From positions 186,001-250,000 of the forward strand of contig JAGNLJ010000001.1 of assembly GCA_017999645.1 (NCBI GenBank): DNA of 64,000 nt, in the 5' to 3' direction. Below are positions 24,551-32,894 of this stretch, one piece after another. The number at the start of each line of letters is the position of its first letter. Positions within the stretch are counted from its first letter, which is position 1. The translations under genes and the position numbers were made by a program. The stretch is from Alphaproteobacteria bacterium. Its GTDB lineage: Bacteria; Pseudomonadota; Alphaproteobacteria; Micavibrionales; Micavibrionaceae. The notes below the pieces were generated by a model that saw only the letters and a program-made list of their open reading frames with translations, did no database searches and was not told the DNA's origin.

Positions 24551-26587
24551 ATGGCCAGCCCGGAAAGACTGGCCCGTATGAAAGTAGCACTTTCCGATAC
24601 GCAATCAAAGGTATCCTCCCTGCTGTGGGACCCGGCAAAAAACGGCGCGGAAACGTCTGTGCTGGCCGATTTTGTGCGATTTATCGAGGCGCGCGGGGCG
24701 GGGCCGTTCGGGGGGTTCAATCATGCAGCGTTTTTGAAACTGCAGGGCTGGGCGGTGGAGGAGCCCGAGAAATTCTGGGATGCCGTGTGGGATTTTTCCG
24801 GAGTGATCGGCGACAAGGGATCAAAGGTCATCGAAAAAACCAAAAACGTGCCATGGGCGCGGTTTTTTCCGGACAGTAAAATTTCCTACGCGGAAAATCT
24901 TTTGCACCGGGTGCACAAGAAGCCGGACGACCCGGCGATCATTGCGCGGACGCAGAACGGGCCGGACCGTGTCCTGACATGGGAAGATTTATGTCACGAG
25001 GTCAGCATCTGGCAGCAGGCATTCGAGGCGGCGGGAGTAGTTGAGGGCGACCGTGTTGCGGTTTACCTGCCGAATATTCCCGAGGCGATGATTATTTTAC
25101 TGGCGGCGTCGAATATCGGCGCGGTGTTTGCCTCGGCGGGGATGGAGATGGGGCAGTCGGATCTCGTCAACCGCTTCAAGCAGGTGAAGCCGAAAATTCT
25201 GGTGACGTCGGAAGGTTATGTGCACGGCGAGAAAACCGTGGACCGCAAAAAAGTGATCGAACATGTACGCGCGGAAATTTCGTCGCTGGAAAAAATCGTT
25301 GTATTGACCGAGGGCGATCATGAATTCACGGCGGGACTTGAGCCGCAGCCGCTGGAATTCAAGCGCCGCGATTTCAATCACCCGCTTTATATCCTGTTTT
25401 CATCGGGCAGCACCGGCAAGCCGAAATGTTTTGAACATTCAACCGGCGGCGTGATGCTGAAACATATCAGTGAATATCTTTTGCATTGTGATATCCGTGC
25501 GGGCGACCGGGTTTTTTATCACGCGACGCCAAGCTGGATGATGTGGAACTGGCTGGCGGGTTCACTTTCGACCGGCGCGACGATTTTGCTGTATGACGGC
25601 TCGCCTGCCTATCCGGATGCATATGCGCAATGGGAATTCACGACATCGAACGGCTGCACGCATCATGGTTCCGCCGCGCCGGTAATTTTGAGCTGGGAGC
25701 AGGCGAAGATTATTCCGCGTGAGCGTTATGATTTGTCGGGTCTGCGCATGGTGATGTCGACGGGCGCGGTGTTGCCGAAACAGGGATTTGAATTTATTCA
25801 CAGCGCTATAAAGCAAAATGTGAAAATCGGCAGTATTTCCGGCGGCACGGACATTGTCGGGTGTTTCCTTGGTGGGAATGCGTTCACACCAACCTATGCC
25901 GGGCAGATTAACGGGCCGATGCTGGGTTGCGATGTGCAGGTATGGGACGAAGATGGAAAAGTTCTAGGCGCGGGCGATGCAGGTGAGCTGGTTTGCGCGA
26001 ATGCGTTCCCGTCGATGCCGCTGCGATTCGTCGATGATGAAAAAGGCGAGAGATACGAGGCCGAGTATTTCGAATATTTTAAAGACCTTGGGCCCAGCAA
26101 ACATGTCTGGCGGCATGGCGATTCAATCGAGAGAACGGCGCAGGGGCAGTTCGTGATTATCGGGCGCTCGGATGCGACGCTTAATCAAAACGGTGTACGC
26201 ATCGGGACGGTGGCGATTTACGACCAGCTCAAGCCGTTCGCGGATAAGATCAAGGACGCGGCGGCGATCGATTTTACGCGGCCCGATAACAAGCAGACGA
26301 TTACGGTTTTGTTCCTGGCGTTACCGGACGGTTCCAACGATGTGCCGGAAGAGCTGAAGGCCGGGATCAAAAAAGCGGTGAAGGATAATATTACGCCTTA
26401 CGCGATTCCAACCGAGATTATTGCCGTGCCGGGTACGTTAAAGACGCCGAATGGAAAAATCGCGGAAGTGGTGATGAAAAAAATTGTCGGCGGAAAATCG
26501 ATTCCGAATGCGTCGTTGTATGGCGAGGATCTGGTGAAGAATTTCGAGAAAATCGGCGAAGAACTTAATAAAAAGTACGGTGGCTGA
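24551..26587 (+). CDS. Acetoacetate-CoA ligase
   Basis: A 678-residue acyl-CoA synthetase that activates acetoacetate with ATP and CoA. Adenylation motifs are ILFSSGSTGKPKC (P-loop-like), SGGTDIVGCFLGG, VWRHGDSIE and the C-terminal GRSDATLNQNGVRIGT hinge, followed by TPNGKIAEV with the catalytic Lys. The acetoacetyl-CoA synthetase group is indicated by length, the N-terminal extension and the GGFNHAAF...WDFSGVIG region. The start is uncertain among TTG 24542, ATG 24551 and ATG 24578. The gene is divergent from the DsbD-like gene with 24 bases between and overlaps the next gene by one base (TGATG). With the 3-hydroxybutyrate dehydrogenase at 50 kb it completes ketone-body or PHB-monomer use. 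Confidence 0.93.
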   Translation: MASPERLARMKVALSDTQSKVSSLLWDPAKNGAETSVLADFVRFIEARGAGPFGGFNHAAFLKLQGWAVEEPEKFWDAVWDFSGVIGDKGSKVIEKTKNVPWARFFPDSKISYAENLLHRVHKKPDDPAIIARTQNGPDRVLTWEDLCHEVSIWQQAFEAAGVVEGDRVAVYLPNIPEAMIILLAASNIGAVFASAGMEMGQSDLVNRFKQVKPKILVTSEGYVHGEKTVDRKKVIEHVRAEISSLEKIVVLTEGDHEFTAGLEPQPLEFKRRDFNHPLYILFSSGSTGKPKCFEHSTGGVMLKHISEYLLHCDIRAGDRVFYHATPSWMMWNWLAGSLSTGATILLYDGSPAYPDAYAQWEFTTSNGCTHHGSAAPVILSWEQAKIIPRERYDLSGLRMVMSTGAVLPKQGFEFIHSAIKQNVKIGSISGGTDIVGCFLGGNAFTPTYAGQINGPMLGCDVQVWDEDGKVLGAGDAGELVCANAFPSMPLRFVDDEKGERYEAEYFEYFKDLGPSKHVWRHGDSIERTAQGQFVIIGRSDATLNQNGVRIGTVAIYDQLKPFADKIKDAAAIDFTRPDNKQTITVLFLALPDGSNDVPEELKAGIKKAVKDNITPYAIPTEIIAVPGTLKTPNGKIAEVVMKKIVGGKSIPNASLYGEDLVKNFEKIGEELNKKYGG

Positions 26588-27123
26588 TGCGCGGCTATTT
26601 TGGCATTGGCGTCGAGCAGATCAGCAAGGAATATAACGCTGGCAATCTCGTGCGCTCGGCACACGCGTTCGGCGCGAGTTTTTTCTTCACGATCAACAGC
26701 GAATTGGATCTCCATAAGCTCCGCATGTCGGATACGGCGGATTCGTTCGATCACCTGCCTTATCATCAGTTCAAAAACGTTGCGGACATGGAGTTACCGA
26801 AAGGTTGCGCGCTGGTGGGTGTGGAATTCGTCGATGAATCCATAGACCTGCCGAGTTTTCGCCACCCGATCCGCGCGGCGTATGTGCTGGGGCCGGAGAT
26901 GGGCAGCCTTTCGCCTGCATTGGTAAAGCGTTGCGACCACGTGATTAAAATCCCGATGAAATTCTGCGTGAATGTCGGCGTGGCGGGAGCGATTGTGATG
27001 TATGACCGTTTGCTATCCATGGGGCGTTTTGCGGAACGCCCGGTGCGGGCGGGCGGCCCGGCGGAGCCGCAGGAAAAACCGGTCTTCGGTCATCGTCGCA
27101 AGGTGCGGACAAAAAAGGGCTGA
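26587..27123 (+). CDS. SpoU/TrmH-type RNA 2'-O-methyltransferase
   Basis: A 178-residue SPOUT methyltransferase with the three SpoU motifs: motif 1 YNAGNLVRSAHAFGA, motif 2 AYVLGPEMGSLS, and motif 3 IPMKFCVNVGVAGAIVMYDRL (Asn replaces the more usual Ser-Leu-Asn run). It lacks the L30e-like N-terminal domain of RlmB/TrmH extensions and ends in a basic tail GHRRKVRTKKG. The target RNA (tRNA or rRNA) is not readable. The start overlaps the ligase stop as TGATG, implying coupling. Confidence 0.88.
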   Translation: MRGYFGIGVEQISKEYNAGNLVRSAHAFGASFFFTINSELDLHKLRMSDTADSFDHLPYHQFKNVADMELPKGCALVGVEFVDESIDLPSFRHPIRAAYVLGPEMGSLSPALVKRCDHVIKIPMKFCVNVGVAGAIVMYDRLLSMGRFAERPVRAGGPAEPQEKPVFGHRRKVRTKKG

Positions 27124-27126
27124 GCC

Positions 27127-27465
27127 ATGCTTAGATATTTCGCGATTTTTTTAGCTCTTGTTGTTGTTTTCTCTCAACATGCTTTCGCCGATCCGCAAAA
27201 AACGCGCATCCAGCGGCAAATCGAAACGCAACATTCCCGCCAGAACCAGGTGGAGCAGAATAATAAAACGCGCCTGCAAAAACAAAAATCGGAAGATCGG
27301 AAAAAATACGACCGGGAAATTCGCCAGCAGGAGCAAAGATTGCGTCAGGTTGAGCAGCGTACGCGCAACATCAAGCAGGATAATAAAAGCCGGTTAAACA
27401 AGCAGAAAAACCGCGCGAAAAAACGCCTGAATAACGATACAGGCTCTTTCCGTTATAACGATTAA
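27127..27465 (+). CDS. Small secreted Lys/Arg/Gln-rich coiled-coil protein
   Basis: A 112-residue protein with a signal peptide (about 1-21, ending HAFA) and a mature part that is almost entirely charged helix. Two copies of a short unit are seen, roughly QNNKTRLQKQKSEDRKK and QDNKSRLNKQKNRAKKR, separated by a QQEQRLRQVEQR heptad-like stretch. The predicted charge is strongly positive, which could favour binding to lipopolysaccharide, nucleic acid or peptidoglycan; this is only inference. It lies 3 bases after the SpoU gene and is convergent with the anti-sigma gene, overlapping its stop by 4 bases. Confidence 0.6.
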   Translation: MLRYFAIFLALVVVFSQHAFADPQKTRIQRQIETQHSRQNQVEQNNKTRLQKQKSEDRKKYDREIRQQEQRLRQVEQRTRNIKQDNKSRLNKQKNRAKKRLNNDTGSFRYND

Positions 27466-28142
27466 ATCCTAAGCAATGTATGCAGCAGGCGGTGCAGGCC
27501 GCTGTATTGCGCCGGGCCTGAGGTCACCACCATGTAGAATCCGCCCTGGCGGTCGCAGGATGTTGCGGCGTGGCGGCAGGTTTCGTCCATGATGACAAGG
27601 TCGCCGCGTTTGTGAACGCCGCTTTCATCCATCAGCGCGCCATCGAGAACAAGCGTAAGTTCCATCGCGCGGGGCGCCATGCGCGGAGATTCAACACCGC
27701 GTCCGGCTTTTAAAAACCGTGTCTTGCTCTCGCGGCATTCGAGGGAAAGCTCGAAACTCTGAACGCCGGGATGCACCGTGCGCCAGTGAACATGCTGCAC
27801 ATGACAAGCGACGGAGCGTTTAAGGCAGAGGGGAATCGAAAGACCTTCCGGGAACACCAGTTCATACATCTCCTCATGTTCCTCCGGTGCTTCACGCGCA
27901 TCGAGGCGATTCAAAACATTGGCCAGGCTTTGTTTTCCCATGGAAACGGGTTGGCAATATTTTTCCATCAGCGCGCCGCCGAGGGCTTCGCATTCCTGCA
28001 CTTTTTCCTTCGCCTGCGGCGACATTGCGACGTGGCTGGCTACAATAAGACTCTGCGCCTGATCGAGAAGGCCCGCCGCATAGCTCAGCAGCAATGTTTC
28101 ATACGCGTCCTGCAATGCGGCCTGTTGCTGGTTCATTGCCAC
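27462..28142 (-). CDS. ChrR-like anti-sigma factor lacking most zinc ligands
   Basis: A 226-residue partner of the ECF sigma factor encoded just upstream. The N-terminal anti-sigma domain (about 10-90) keeps the ChrR layout (LLLSYAAGLLDQAQSLIVASH, then EALGGALME), and the C-terminal part (about 95-215) is a cupin (MELTLVLDGALMDESGVHKRGD). In ChrR, zinc is held by a His near the N-terminus and H-x3-C-x2-C. Here His37 remains but the Cys positions are Ser41 and Ala44 and the first His is absent. The cupin H-x-H pair is also missing. A zinc-independent release mechanism would be needed if it is active. Its start overlaps the sigma gene by 10 bases, so translation is coupled. Confidence 0.85.
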   Translation of the reverse strand: MAMNQQQAALQDAYETLLLSYAAGLLDQAQSLIVASHVAMSPQAKEKVQECEALGGALMEKYCQPVSMGKQSLANVLNRLDAREAPEEHEEMYELVFPEGLSIPLCLKRSVACHVQHVHWRTVHPGVQSFELSLECRESKTRFLKAGRGVESPRMAPRAMELTLVLDGALMDESGVHKRGDLVIMDETCRHAATSCDRQGGFYMVVTSGPAQYSGLHRLLHTLLRI

Positions 28143-28759
28143 AACTCCTTGACTGTTTTGTTTTTGCGCAGGCGCTCGAGCGCGAGGCGAATTCTGGATT
28201 TGACCGTGCCGAGCGGCAGGCCGGTTTCTTTCGCGATGTCGGCGTGCGACTTGTCCTCGAAAAAAGACTGGCGCAGCAGCATGGCCTGTTCTTCAGGCAG
28301 TTCATCCAGCGCCTCGGCGATGGATTCAATTTCCTCGCGGCGCATGGTGTTGCCGCGCGGCGAGTCGGTGCTTTGAATAAGGTCGGGGTCGGTGGGCGCG
28401 ACTTCGAAGCGCCCGGTTTTGCGCAAGGTGTCGATCTTGCGGTTTCTGGCTATGGTGAAAATCCATGTGCTGGCCCCGGCCTGCGCGGGGTTAAAGGAAG
28501 GCGCCTTGTTCCAGACAGTCAGCATGGTTTCCTGGGCCAGTTCGTCGGCGACGTCCTCGGCGGTGCCGCCTTTCATCAGGAAGGATTTTACCCTTGGAGC
28601 GAAATGCTCGAATAATTGCACGAAACTCTCCTTGTTGCGGTTTTCCGCGACATCCAGCAAAAGCTGCTCGAAACGGCCATTCCTGCCTGTTTCAGCCGGG
28701 CGGTGAGGGCCTTCCATAAGGGCTCTATCCAGGGGTTTTTGCGCCATGGCGATATTCAT
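28133..28759 (-). CDS. ECF-family RNA polymerase sigma factor (RpoE/ECF11-like)
   Basis: A 208-residue sigma-70-family factor with region 2 (FEHFAPRVKSFLMKGG, VADELAQETMLTVWNKA, FNPAQAGASTWIFTIARNRKIDTLRK) and region 4 (LDELPEEQAMLLRQSFFEDKSHADIAKETGLPLGTVKSRIRLALERLR). There is no sigma region 3. The ChrR-type partner downstream places it in the group that in Rhodobacter answers singlet oxygen. The ATG at 28759 was chosen; the longest frame would need a TTG at 28786. A TGATCC-type promoter lies upstream, suggesting autoregulation. It is divergent from an IalB-like gene, sharing a 183-base upstream region. Confidence 0.92.
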   Translation of the reverse strand: MNIAMAQKPLDRALMEGPHRPAETGRNGRFEQLLLDVAENRNKESFVQLFEHFAPRVKSFLMKGGTAEDVADELAQETMLTVWNKAPSFNPAQAGASTWIFTIARNRKIDTLRKTGRFEVAPTDPDLIQSTDSPRGNTMRREEIESIAEALDELPEEQAMLLRQSFFEDKSHADIAKETGLPLGTVKSRIRLALERLRKNKTVKELWQ

Positions 28760-28812
28760 AGGCCTTTTTGTCTCCGGGTCCAGCAAAAACCATGGGGATA
28801 ACCCCTATGGCT

Positions 28813-28840
28813 TTTACGTTTTGGTAAGGATTTCGGATCA
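28813..28840 (-). promoter_or_regulatory. Candidate ECF-type promoter of the sigma/anti-sigma operon
   Basis: On the minus strand TGATCC (28840-28835) is followed after 16 bases by CGTAAAAG (28818-28811). TGATCC is the -35 element known for RpoE/ECF11 promoters in alphaproteobacteria; the -10 match is looser. It lies about 55-80 bases before the sigma gene start, fitting self-activation. Confidence 0.5.
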
Positions 28841-28942
28841 CTTTTTTTACTTTTTGGGCTTACACTTATAGGAGAGATGTGTTTAACTCCCTTGTTATCC
28901 CCCAATTTATTTATGGAAAAGGTTAAATCAGGTACTGGACCC

Positions 28943-29455
28943 ATGGTAAATAAGATTTTTCTAATACTCGCTCTGGCGGTTTTTTGCACATTCTCAGCAC
29001 AGGTTTTTGCGGGCGAGCCTCGTCTCCTTAAAGCCTATGGCGACTGGGAAGCGTATTTCTTCGAAGAGGGCGGCAGCAAGGTTTGCTACATGGCGGCCAA
29101 GCCCAAGAAGAATGAAGGCGAGTACAAAGCGCGCGGCGATATTCATGCGTTGATTACGCATCGTCCCGGCGAAGGCAGCCGCAACGTGTTCAGCTATATC
29201 GCAGGTTACAGCTACAAGCCCGCGTCTGACGCGACTATCGAGATAGACGGACAGAAGTTCGTGCTGTTCACCAAGGACGACACTGCATGGGCGGTGGATG
29301 CGGAGGATGATGATAAAATTGCCGCAGCCATTCGTTCCGGCACGAACATGACGATAAGCGGCGTTTCATCGCGCGGCACAAAAACCAAGGATACGTACAG
29401 CCTGTCGGGTTCTTCGGGCGCTTACGAGCGCATCAGCAAAGAATGCGGCGGTTAA
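28943..29455 (+). CDS. Invasion-associated locus B (IalB)-like exported protein
   Basis: A 170-residue exported protein. The signal peptide spans about 1-24 (hydrophobic run then VFAG). The mature part has the IalB-family order: YGDWEAYFFEEGGSKVCYMAAKP, ITHRPGEGSRNVFSYIAGY, the SDATIEIDGQKFVLF strand, AWAVDAEDDDKIAAAIRSG, and a VSSRGTKTKDTYSLSG ending with a Cys in SKECGG. Two cysteines may form a disulfide. IalB proteins are periplasmic or outer-membrane associated in alphaproteobacteria, with unclear biochemistry; the invasion label should not be taken literally. ATG 28913 is an alternative start. It is divergent from the ECF sigma gene and could be in its regulon. Confidence 0.82.
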   Translation: MVNKIFLILALAVFCTFSAQVFAGEPRLLKAYGDWEAYFFEEGGSKVCYMAAKPKKNEGEYKARGDIHALITHRPGEGSRNVFSYIAGYSYKPASDATIEIDGQKFVLFTKDDTAWAVDAEDDDKIAAAIRSGTNMTISGVSSRGTKTKDTYSLSGSSGAYERISKECGG

Positions 29456-29481
29456 TAAAAAAATACGGAATATTTTTGACT

Positions 29482-29961
29482 ATGAAATACGTTGAAGTAT
29501 CGAAAAAAATCAAACTGGGTGTGGACGTTTCGGAGGAAGATCTGAAGCAGGCCCTGGTGACACGTTTCCGCCGCACTTTCGCCGTAGATGATCTGCGCGA
29601 GCAGCCCGGCAATATTCACCTCAGCGCCACCAGCGGCGGCCCGGGCCGCATGATGCGTCACGCGCGCGTTAACCTTAATGTCACGTTTGTAAAGACCAAG
29701 GATACGGCGCGCATCACCATGTATGGCTATACGCAGGTCGCGAAGTCACTGCTGGTTTGTTACAGCATTTTGTTTTTCATGGTTCTGCTGACCGGCCTGC
29801 TGCCGGGATCGGTGTCGACCAGTGAGGATAGCGGTCCGCTGGATACGCTGGTGTTCCTGATTTTTGGAATTTTCATATTTTATGATATTAACAAGCGGCT
29901 TAGCGACGCGCAGGATTACCTGAAATCCCTGCTGGATTCACTTGAAACCGAATTTGGATGA
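29482..29961 (+). CDS. Two-helix membrane protein of unknown function
   Basis: A 159-residue protein. An N-terminal cytoplasmic domain of about 85 residues (starting MKYVEVSKKIKLGVDVSEED, with a FRRTFAVDDLR helix) is followed by two membrane helices (about 90-110 and 123-140) and a short helical tail DAQDYLKSLLDSLE. An ATG at 29443 inside the end of the IalB-like gene is possible but adds a basic unlike segment. It sits between the IalB-like gene and the LytM peptidase gene on the same strand. Family not recognised. Confidence 0.6.
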   Translation: MKYVEVSKKIKLGVDVSEEDLKQALVTRFRRTFAVDDLREQPGNIHLSATSGGPGRMMRHARVNLNVTFVKTKDTARITMYGYTQVAKSLLVCYSILFFMVLLTGLLPGSVSTSEDSGPLDTLVFLIFGIFIFYDINKRLSDAQDYLKSLLDSLETEFG

Positions 29962-30012
29962 TTTTATCCCAAGGTCTTTACCGGCCCTGAGGCTATCGGA
30001 AGTTGGAATTGA

Positions 30013-31629
30013 ATGTTTAGTATGCTAATCGGAACAAGACTAAGAAAGTCAGTATTAAGCAACGCGTTTACAAGCGTTGTTCCCGGTAACGTACAACCGG
30101 CAACCGACAGAGTTAAGATTTTAGAACGCCGGGTTGGGTCATTGATGACATCGCTGAATAACACAATCGCGTTGCACAGGGTTTTACGCCTGCGTCACCG
30201 CCACATCTTCACACGCCATGACCGCATTCGCCTGCGTTATGTCGCGGGTACGGCTGTCTGCGCGGCTGTCGGCATGTTCAGCATTTTCAGCGATACAGGC
30301 TCGGCTGTGTTCAGCAGGCTGTATGGTAACCCGGCTGCTTATTACGCAGCCCTGAACCCGGCTGGCGGCGAAGACGGCGGGAACTACACCGTTTTATCCC
30401 TCGCATCGCCGGGGCTTTCGACGGTTATCCAGGACCGCGTTTCGGATGGTATGCGCCGCGCGAGCCTCGCTATTCAAAAGGCACCGAAGAAAGATTACCA
30501 GGACATTGAAATCGGCCGAGGCGATACGCTGGCCGGTGTTCTGCAGGAAGCAGGCGTGGGCGGCAACGATGCCTATGAGGTCGTCAAGGCGCTCAGCAAA
30601 CATTACGATCCGCGCGGCGTGAAGCCCGGCCAGAAGCTTAGCGTTCACTTCAAGCCCGGCACCGAAGACGTCTTTACGAAGATGACGATGCAGGTCGATC
30701 CGATCAAAGAAATCACGATTCTCAAGGACGGCGAAAAATTCGCAGCTGAAATGTCCGAGAAGAAGCTGGTGAAGAACACGTATGCGGGTAAGGCGGAGAT
30801 CGAGACATCGCTTTACGGTTCCGCAGCGCGCGCAGGCATTCCTTCGGCTGTTATCGCCGACATGATCCGTATTTATTCCTGGAATATCGACTTCCAGCGC
30901 GACATCCAGCCCGGCGATAAAATGGAAGTCATGTATGAGGCCGAGGAAACCGAAGATGGCGAATACGCGAAATTCGGCAACATTCTTTATGCGAACCTGA
31001 CGGTCGGGGGCAAGGACGTCCAGATTTACAGATATGAGATGGCCGATGGCCGCGTCGATTATTTCCAGCCGAACGGCTTCAGCATCCGCAAGACACTGAT
31101 GAAAACACCGATCGACGGCGCGCGCATTTCATCGGGCTTTGGCCTCCGCCGCCACCCGGTTCTGGGATACAACAAGATGCACAAGGGCGTTGACTTCGCC
31201 GCGCCGACCGGCACGCCGATTTACGCGGCAGGCGACGGTATTCTTGAATATGCGGGCCGCTTCAGCAGCTACGGCAATTACATCCGTATCCGCCACAATT
31301 CACAACTCAAGACCGCTTACGCGCATATGCACCGCCTCGGCAAAGGCATGAAGGTCGGTGCGCGCGTGGGACAGGGCGATGTCATCGGTTATGTCGGCAC
31401 AACGGGCCGCTCGACCGGACCGCACCTGCATTATGAAGTCATGCTGAACAGCAAGCAGGTGAATCCGAAATCGGTCAACCTGCCCACGGGCGAACAGCTG
31501 ACGGGCAAGGACTTCCAGAAGTTCAAATCGTATATCAATACGATCCACCAGCAGTATGTCTCGCGCAGCGAAGGCATGAAGTTCGCGCAGAACTTCTTCT
31601 TCCCCGGCAGCGCCAAAGGCTTAAATTAA
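30013..31629 (+). CDS. M23-family (LytM) metallopeptidase with membrane anchor
   Basis: A 538-residue cell-wall peptidase. A basic cytoplasmic N-terminus (1-75) precedes one membrane helix (about 76-92). The periplasmic part has a LysM/OapA-like module (about 155-220: DIEIGRGDTLAGVLQEAGV ... VKPGQKLSVHF), a middle domain, and a complete LytM domain (about 375-480) with the zinc ligands in MHKGVDFA and PHLHYEV and the typical SSGFGLRRHPVLG entry. Both conserved His-x-x-x-Asp and His-x-His motifs are intact, so it is probably an active endopeptidase of the MepM type, cutting peptidoglycan cross-links. The start is uncertain (30013, 30022 or 30145). A palindromic repeat follows the stop. Confidence 0.92.
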   Translation: MFSMLIGTRLRKSVLSNAFTSVVPGNVQPATDRVKILERRVGSLMTSLNNTIALHRVLRLRHRHIFTRHDRIRLRYVAGTAVCAAVGMFSIFSDTGSAVFSRLYGNPAAYYAALNPAGGEDGGNYTVLSLASPGLSTVIQDRVSDGMRRASLAIQKAPKKDYQDIEIGRGDTLAGVLQEAGVGGNDAYEVVKALSKHYDPRGVKPGQKLSVHFKPGTEDVFTKMTMQVDPIKEITILKDGEKFAAEMSEKKLVKNTYAGKAEIETSLYGSAARAGIPSAVIADMIRIYSWNIDFQRDIQPGDKMEVMYEAEETEDGEYAKFGNILYANLTVGGKDVQIYRYEMADGRVDYFQPNGFSIRKTLMKTPIDGARISSGFGLRRHPVLGYNKMHKGVDFAAPTGTPIYAAGDGILEYAGRFSSYGNYIRIRHNSQLKTAYAHMHRLGKGMKVGARVGQGDVIGYVGTTGRSTGPHLHYEVMLNSKQVNPKSVNLPTGEQLTGKDFQKFKSYINTIHQQYVSRSEGMKFAQNFFFPGSAKGLN

Positions 31630-31635
31630 CTATCC

Positions 31636-31713
31636 CGTCATTGCGAGCGATAGCGAAGCAATCCAGTAAAACTGGATCGCCACGCCGCGTATAAAACGCG
31701 GCTCGCGATGACG
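31636..31713. repeat. Palindromic repeat, copy 2
   Basis: The sequence starts CGTCATTGCGAGCGATAGCG and continues GAAGCAATCCAGT, with a partial complement ending GCTCGCGATGACG. The left arm is nearly identical to copy 1; the right arm has diverged (CGCCACGCCGCG replaces GCTTCG). It fills the convergent gap between the LytM gene and the next gene. Confidence 0.85.
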
Positions 31714-31719
31714 TTACGG

Positions 31720-32187
31720 TTAAGGTTTAAGTTCGAGATTAGCCAGCCGTCCCATATAGGCAACGAAGTCAGGGTCTTCCCCTTCGACAAGCGTCGGCAG
31801 CATTTCAATGAAATTGGGGCGGCTGATCCAGAGCTTGATGTAATCCTCCCACGAATTCCACATGCGTCGGTACGCCAGTTCCTTCTCGCCGTAGAGCAGG
31901 ATGAACGCGCGCTCGAACAGATTGATCAACATTTCATAGAGAATTTTCTGTTGGCGTTTCAGTTCGGCGTCCTCGAGCGGTTTATGATGCTGGTCGATGT
32001 CGGGATGTTCGAACAGGCGCCCCAATATATGGTCGTAATGATCCATGAGTTTGTCGTAAATTTCTTCCTGCTCGGCCTGGCGTTCCTTTTTTTGCTCGTG
32101 CACGAAGACAAGGATTGCGAACGGGATGCCGAAGATGGTCGCCGCGTAACTCAGGAATTCAAAAAATTCGAGCGTCTGCCAGTTCAT
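31720..32187 (-). CDS. Small membrane-anchored helical protein beside SURF1
   Basis: A 155-residue unrecognised protein with one N-terminal membrane helix (about 10-29, AATIFGIPFAILVFVHEQ) and a long charged helical domain (EQKKERQAEQEEIYDKLMDHYDHI, later LINLFERAFILLYGEK and WNSWEDYIKLWI). It overlaps the SURF1 stop by 4 bases (ATGA) and so is the last gene of the oxidase cluster on this strand. Co-expression with oxidase assembly factors is likely; a role in that process is not shown. Confidence 0.65.
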   Translation of the reverse strand: MNWQTLEFFEFLSYAATIFGIPFAILVFVHEQKKERQAEQEEIYDKLMDHYDHILGRLFEHPDIDQHHKPLEDAELKRQQKILYEMLINLFERAFILLYGEKELAYRRMWNSWEDYIKLWISRPNFIEMLPTLVEGEDPDFVAYMGRLANLELKP

Positions 32188-32894
32188 TTTTTCAAAAACC
32201 TGAGTATGAAGATGACGGCGAGAATGCCCGCCATGGTGAACCAGAATATAGCGTATTGCAGGTGATTGTTGGGCGGTGTGACTTTCGTCGATACGGCAAT
32301 CGGGTACTCGCCTTCTGTCTCGCCCCCTTCGAGCATGAAAAGAACGTCATGCAGCGTGGGAATGTTTTTGGCCTTGGCGATCTCTTGTGTATCGGGCTTA
32401 TACCATTTATCGGTTTCAGGTTTGTTGTCAGGCGTGAAAGGGCTGCCGTCCCATTTCCGGCGCAGCATGCCGATAATGCCGCCGTTTTGCGCGGCCCTTT
32501 GCGCGGCGTCGCGGCTCTCCGGTGTTTCATGGCCGGAGGCCCAGTCGGTGGGAACCCAGCCGCGATTGATGAGGATGTAGGTGCCATCTTCTAGGCGGAG
32601 CGGCGTGTAGACATGTCGGCCCGGAAGGTTTTGATAAGTGCGCGGGCCGATGAGGATTTGCTTTTCAAAATCGTACGTCCCTCGCACGCTGCCGCGCCGG
32701 AAATCGTCATCGCTTCTGAAATCCTCTGAATCGAGAAGAATTTGCGAGGCGTCTTTTGAAAGTTCGGCGTCCATCTGGCGTAGCAGGTCTTCTTTCCACG
32801 AAAGGCGGTGCATCTGCCACGCGCCGAGCGCGCAGAGAATCGCAATTCCCAGCAGGGTCATAAGAGTCGGCAGCCATAAATCCTGCTTAGACAT
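32184..32894 (-). CDS. SURF1-family cytochrome oxidase assembly protein
   Basis: A 236-residue SURF1 protein with two membrane helices bracketing a periplasmic domain: the first at about 8-28 (LMTLLGIAILCALGAWQMHRLSWK) and the second at about 210-230 (YAIFWFTMAGILAVIFILRF). Family features include GAWQMHRL, RGTYDFEKQILIGPRTY, ILINRGWVP and HLQYAIFWF. SURF1 delivers or inserts heme a into subunit I of aa3 oxidase. It directly follows the DUF983 gene with no gap and is the distal part of the cox cluster. Confidence 0.93.
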   Translation of the reverse strand: MSKQDLWLPTLMTLLGIAILCALGAWQMHRLSWKEDLLRQMDAELSKDASQILLDSEDFRSDDDFRRGSVRGTYDFEKQILIGPRTYQNLPGRHVYTPLRLEDGTYILINRGWVPTDWASGHETPESRDAAQRAAQNGGIIGMLRRKWDGSPFTPDNKPETDKWYKPDTQEIAKAKNIPTLHDVLFMLEGGETEGEYPIAVSTKVTPPNNHLQYAIFWFTMAGILAVIFILRFLKK

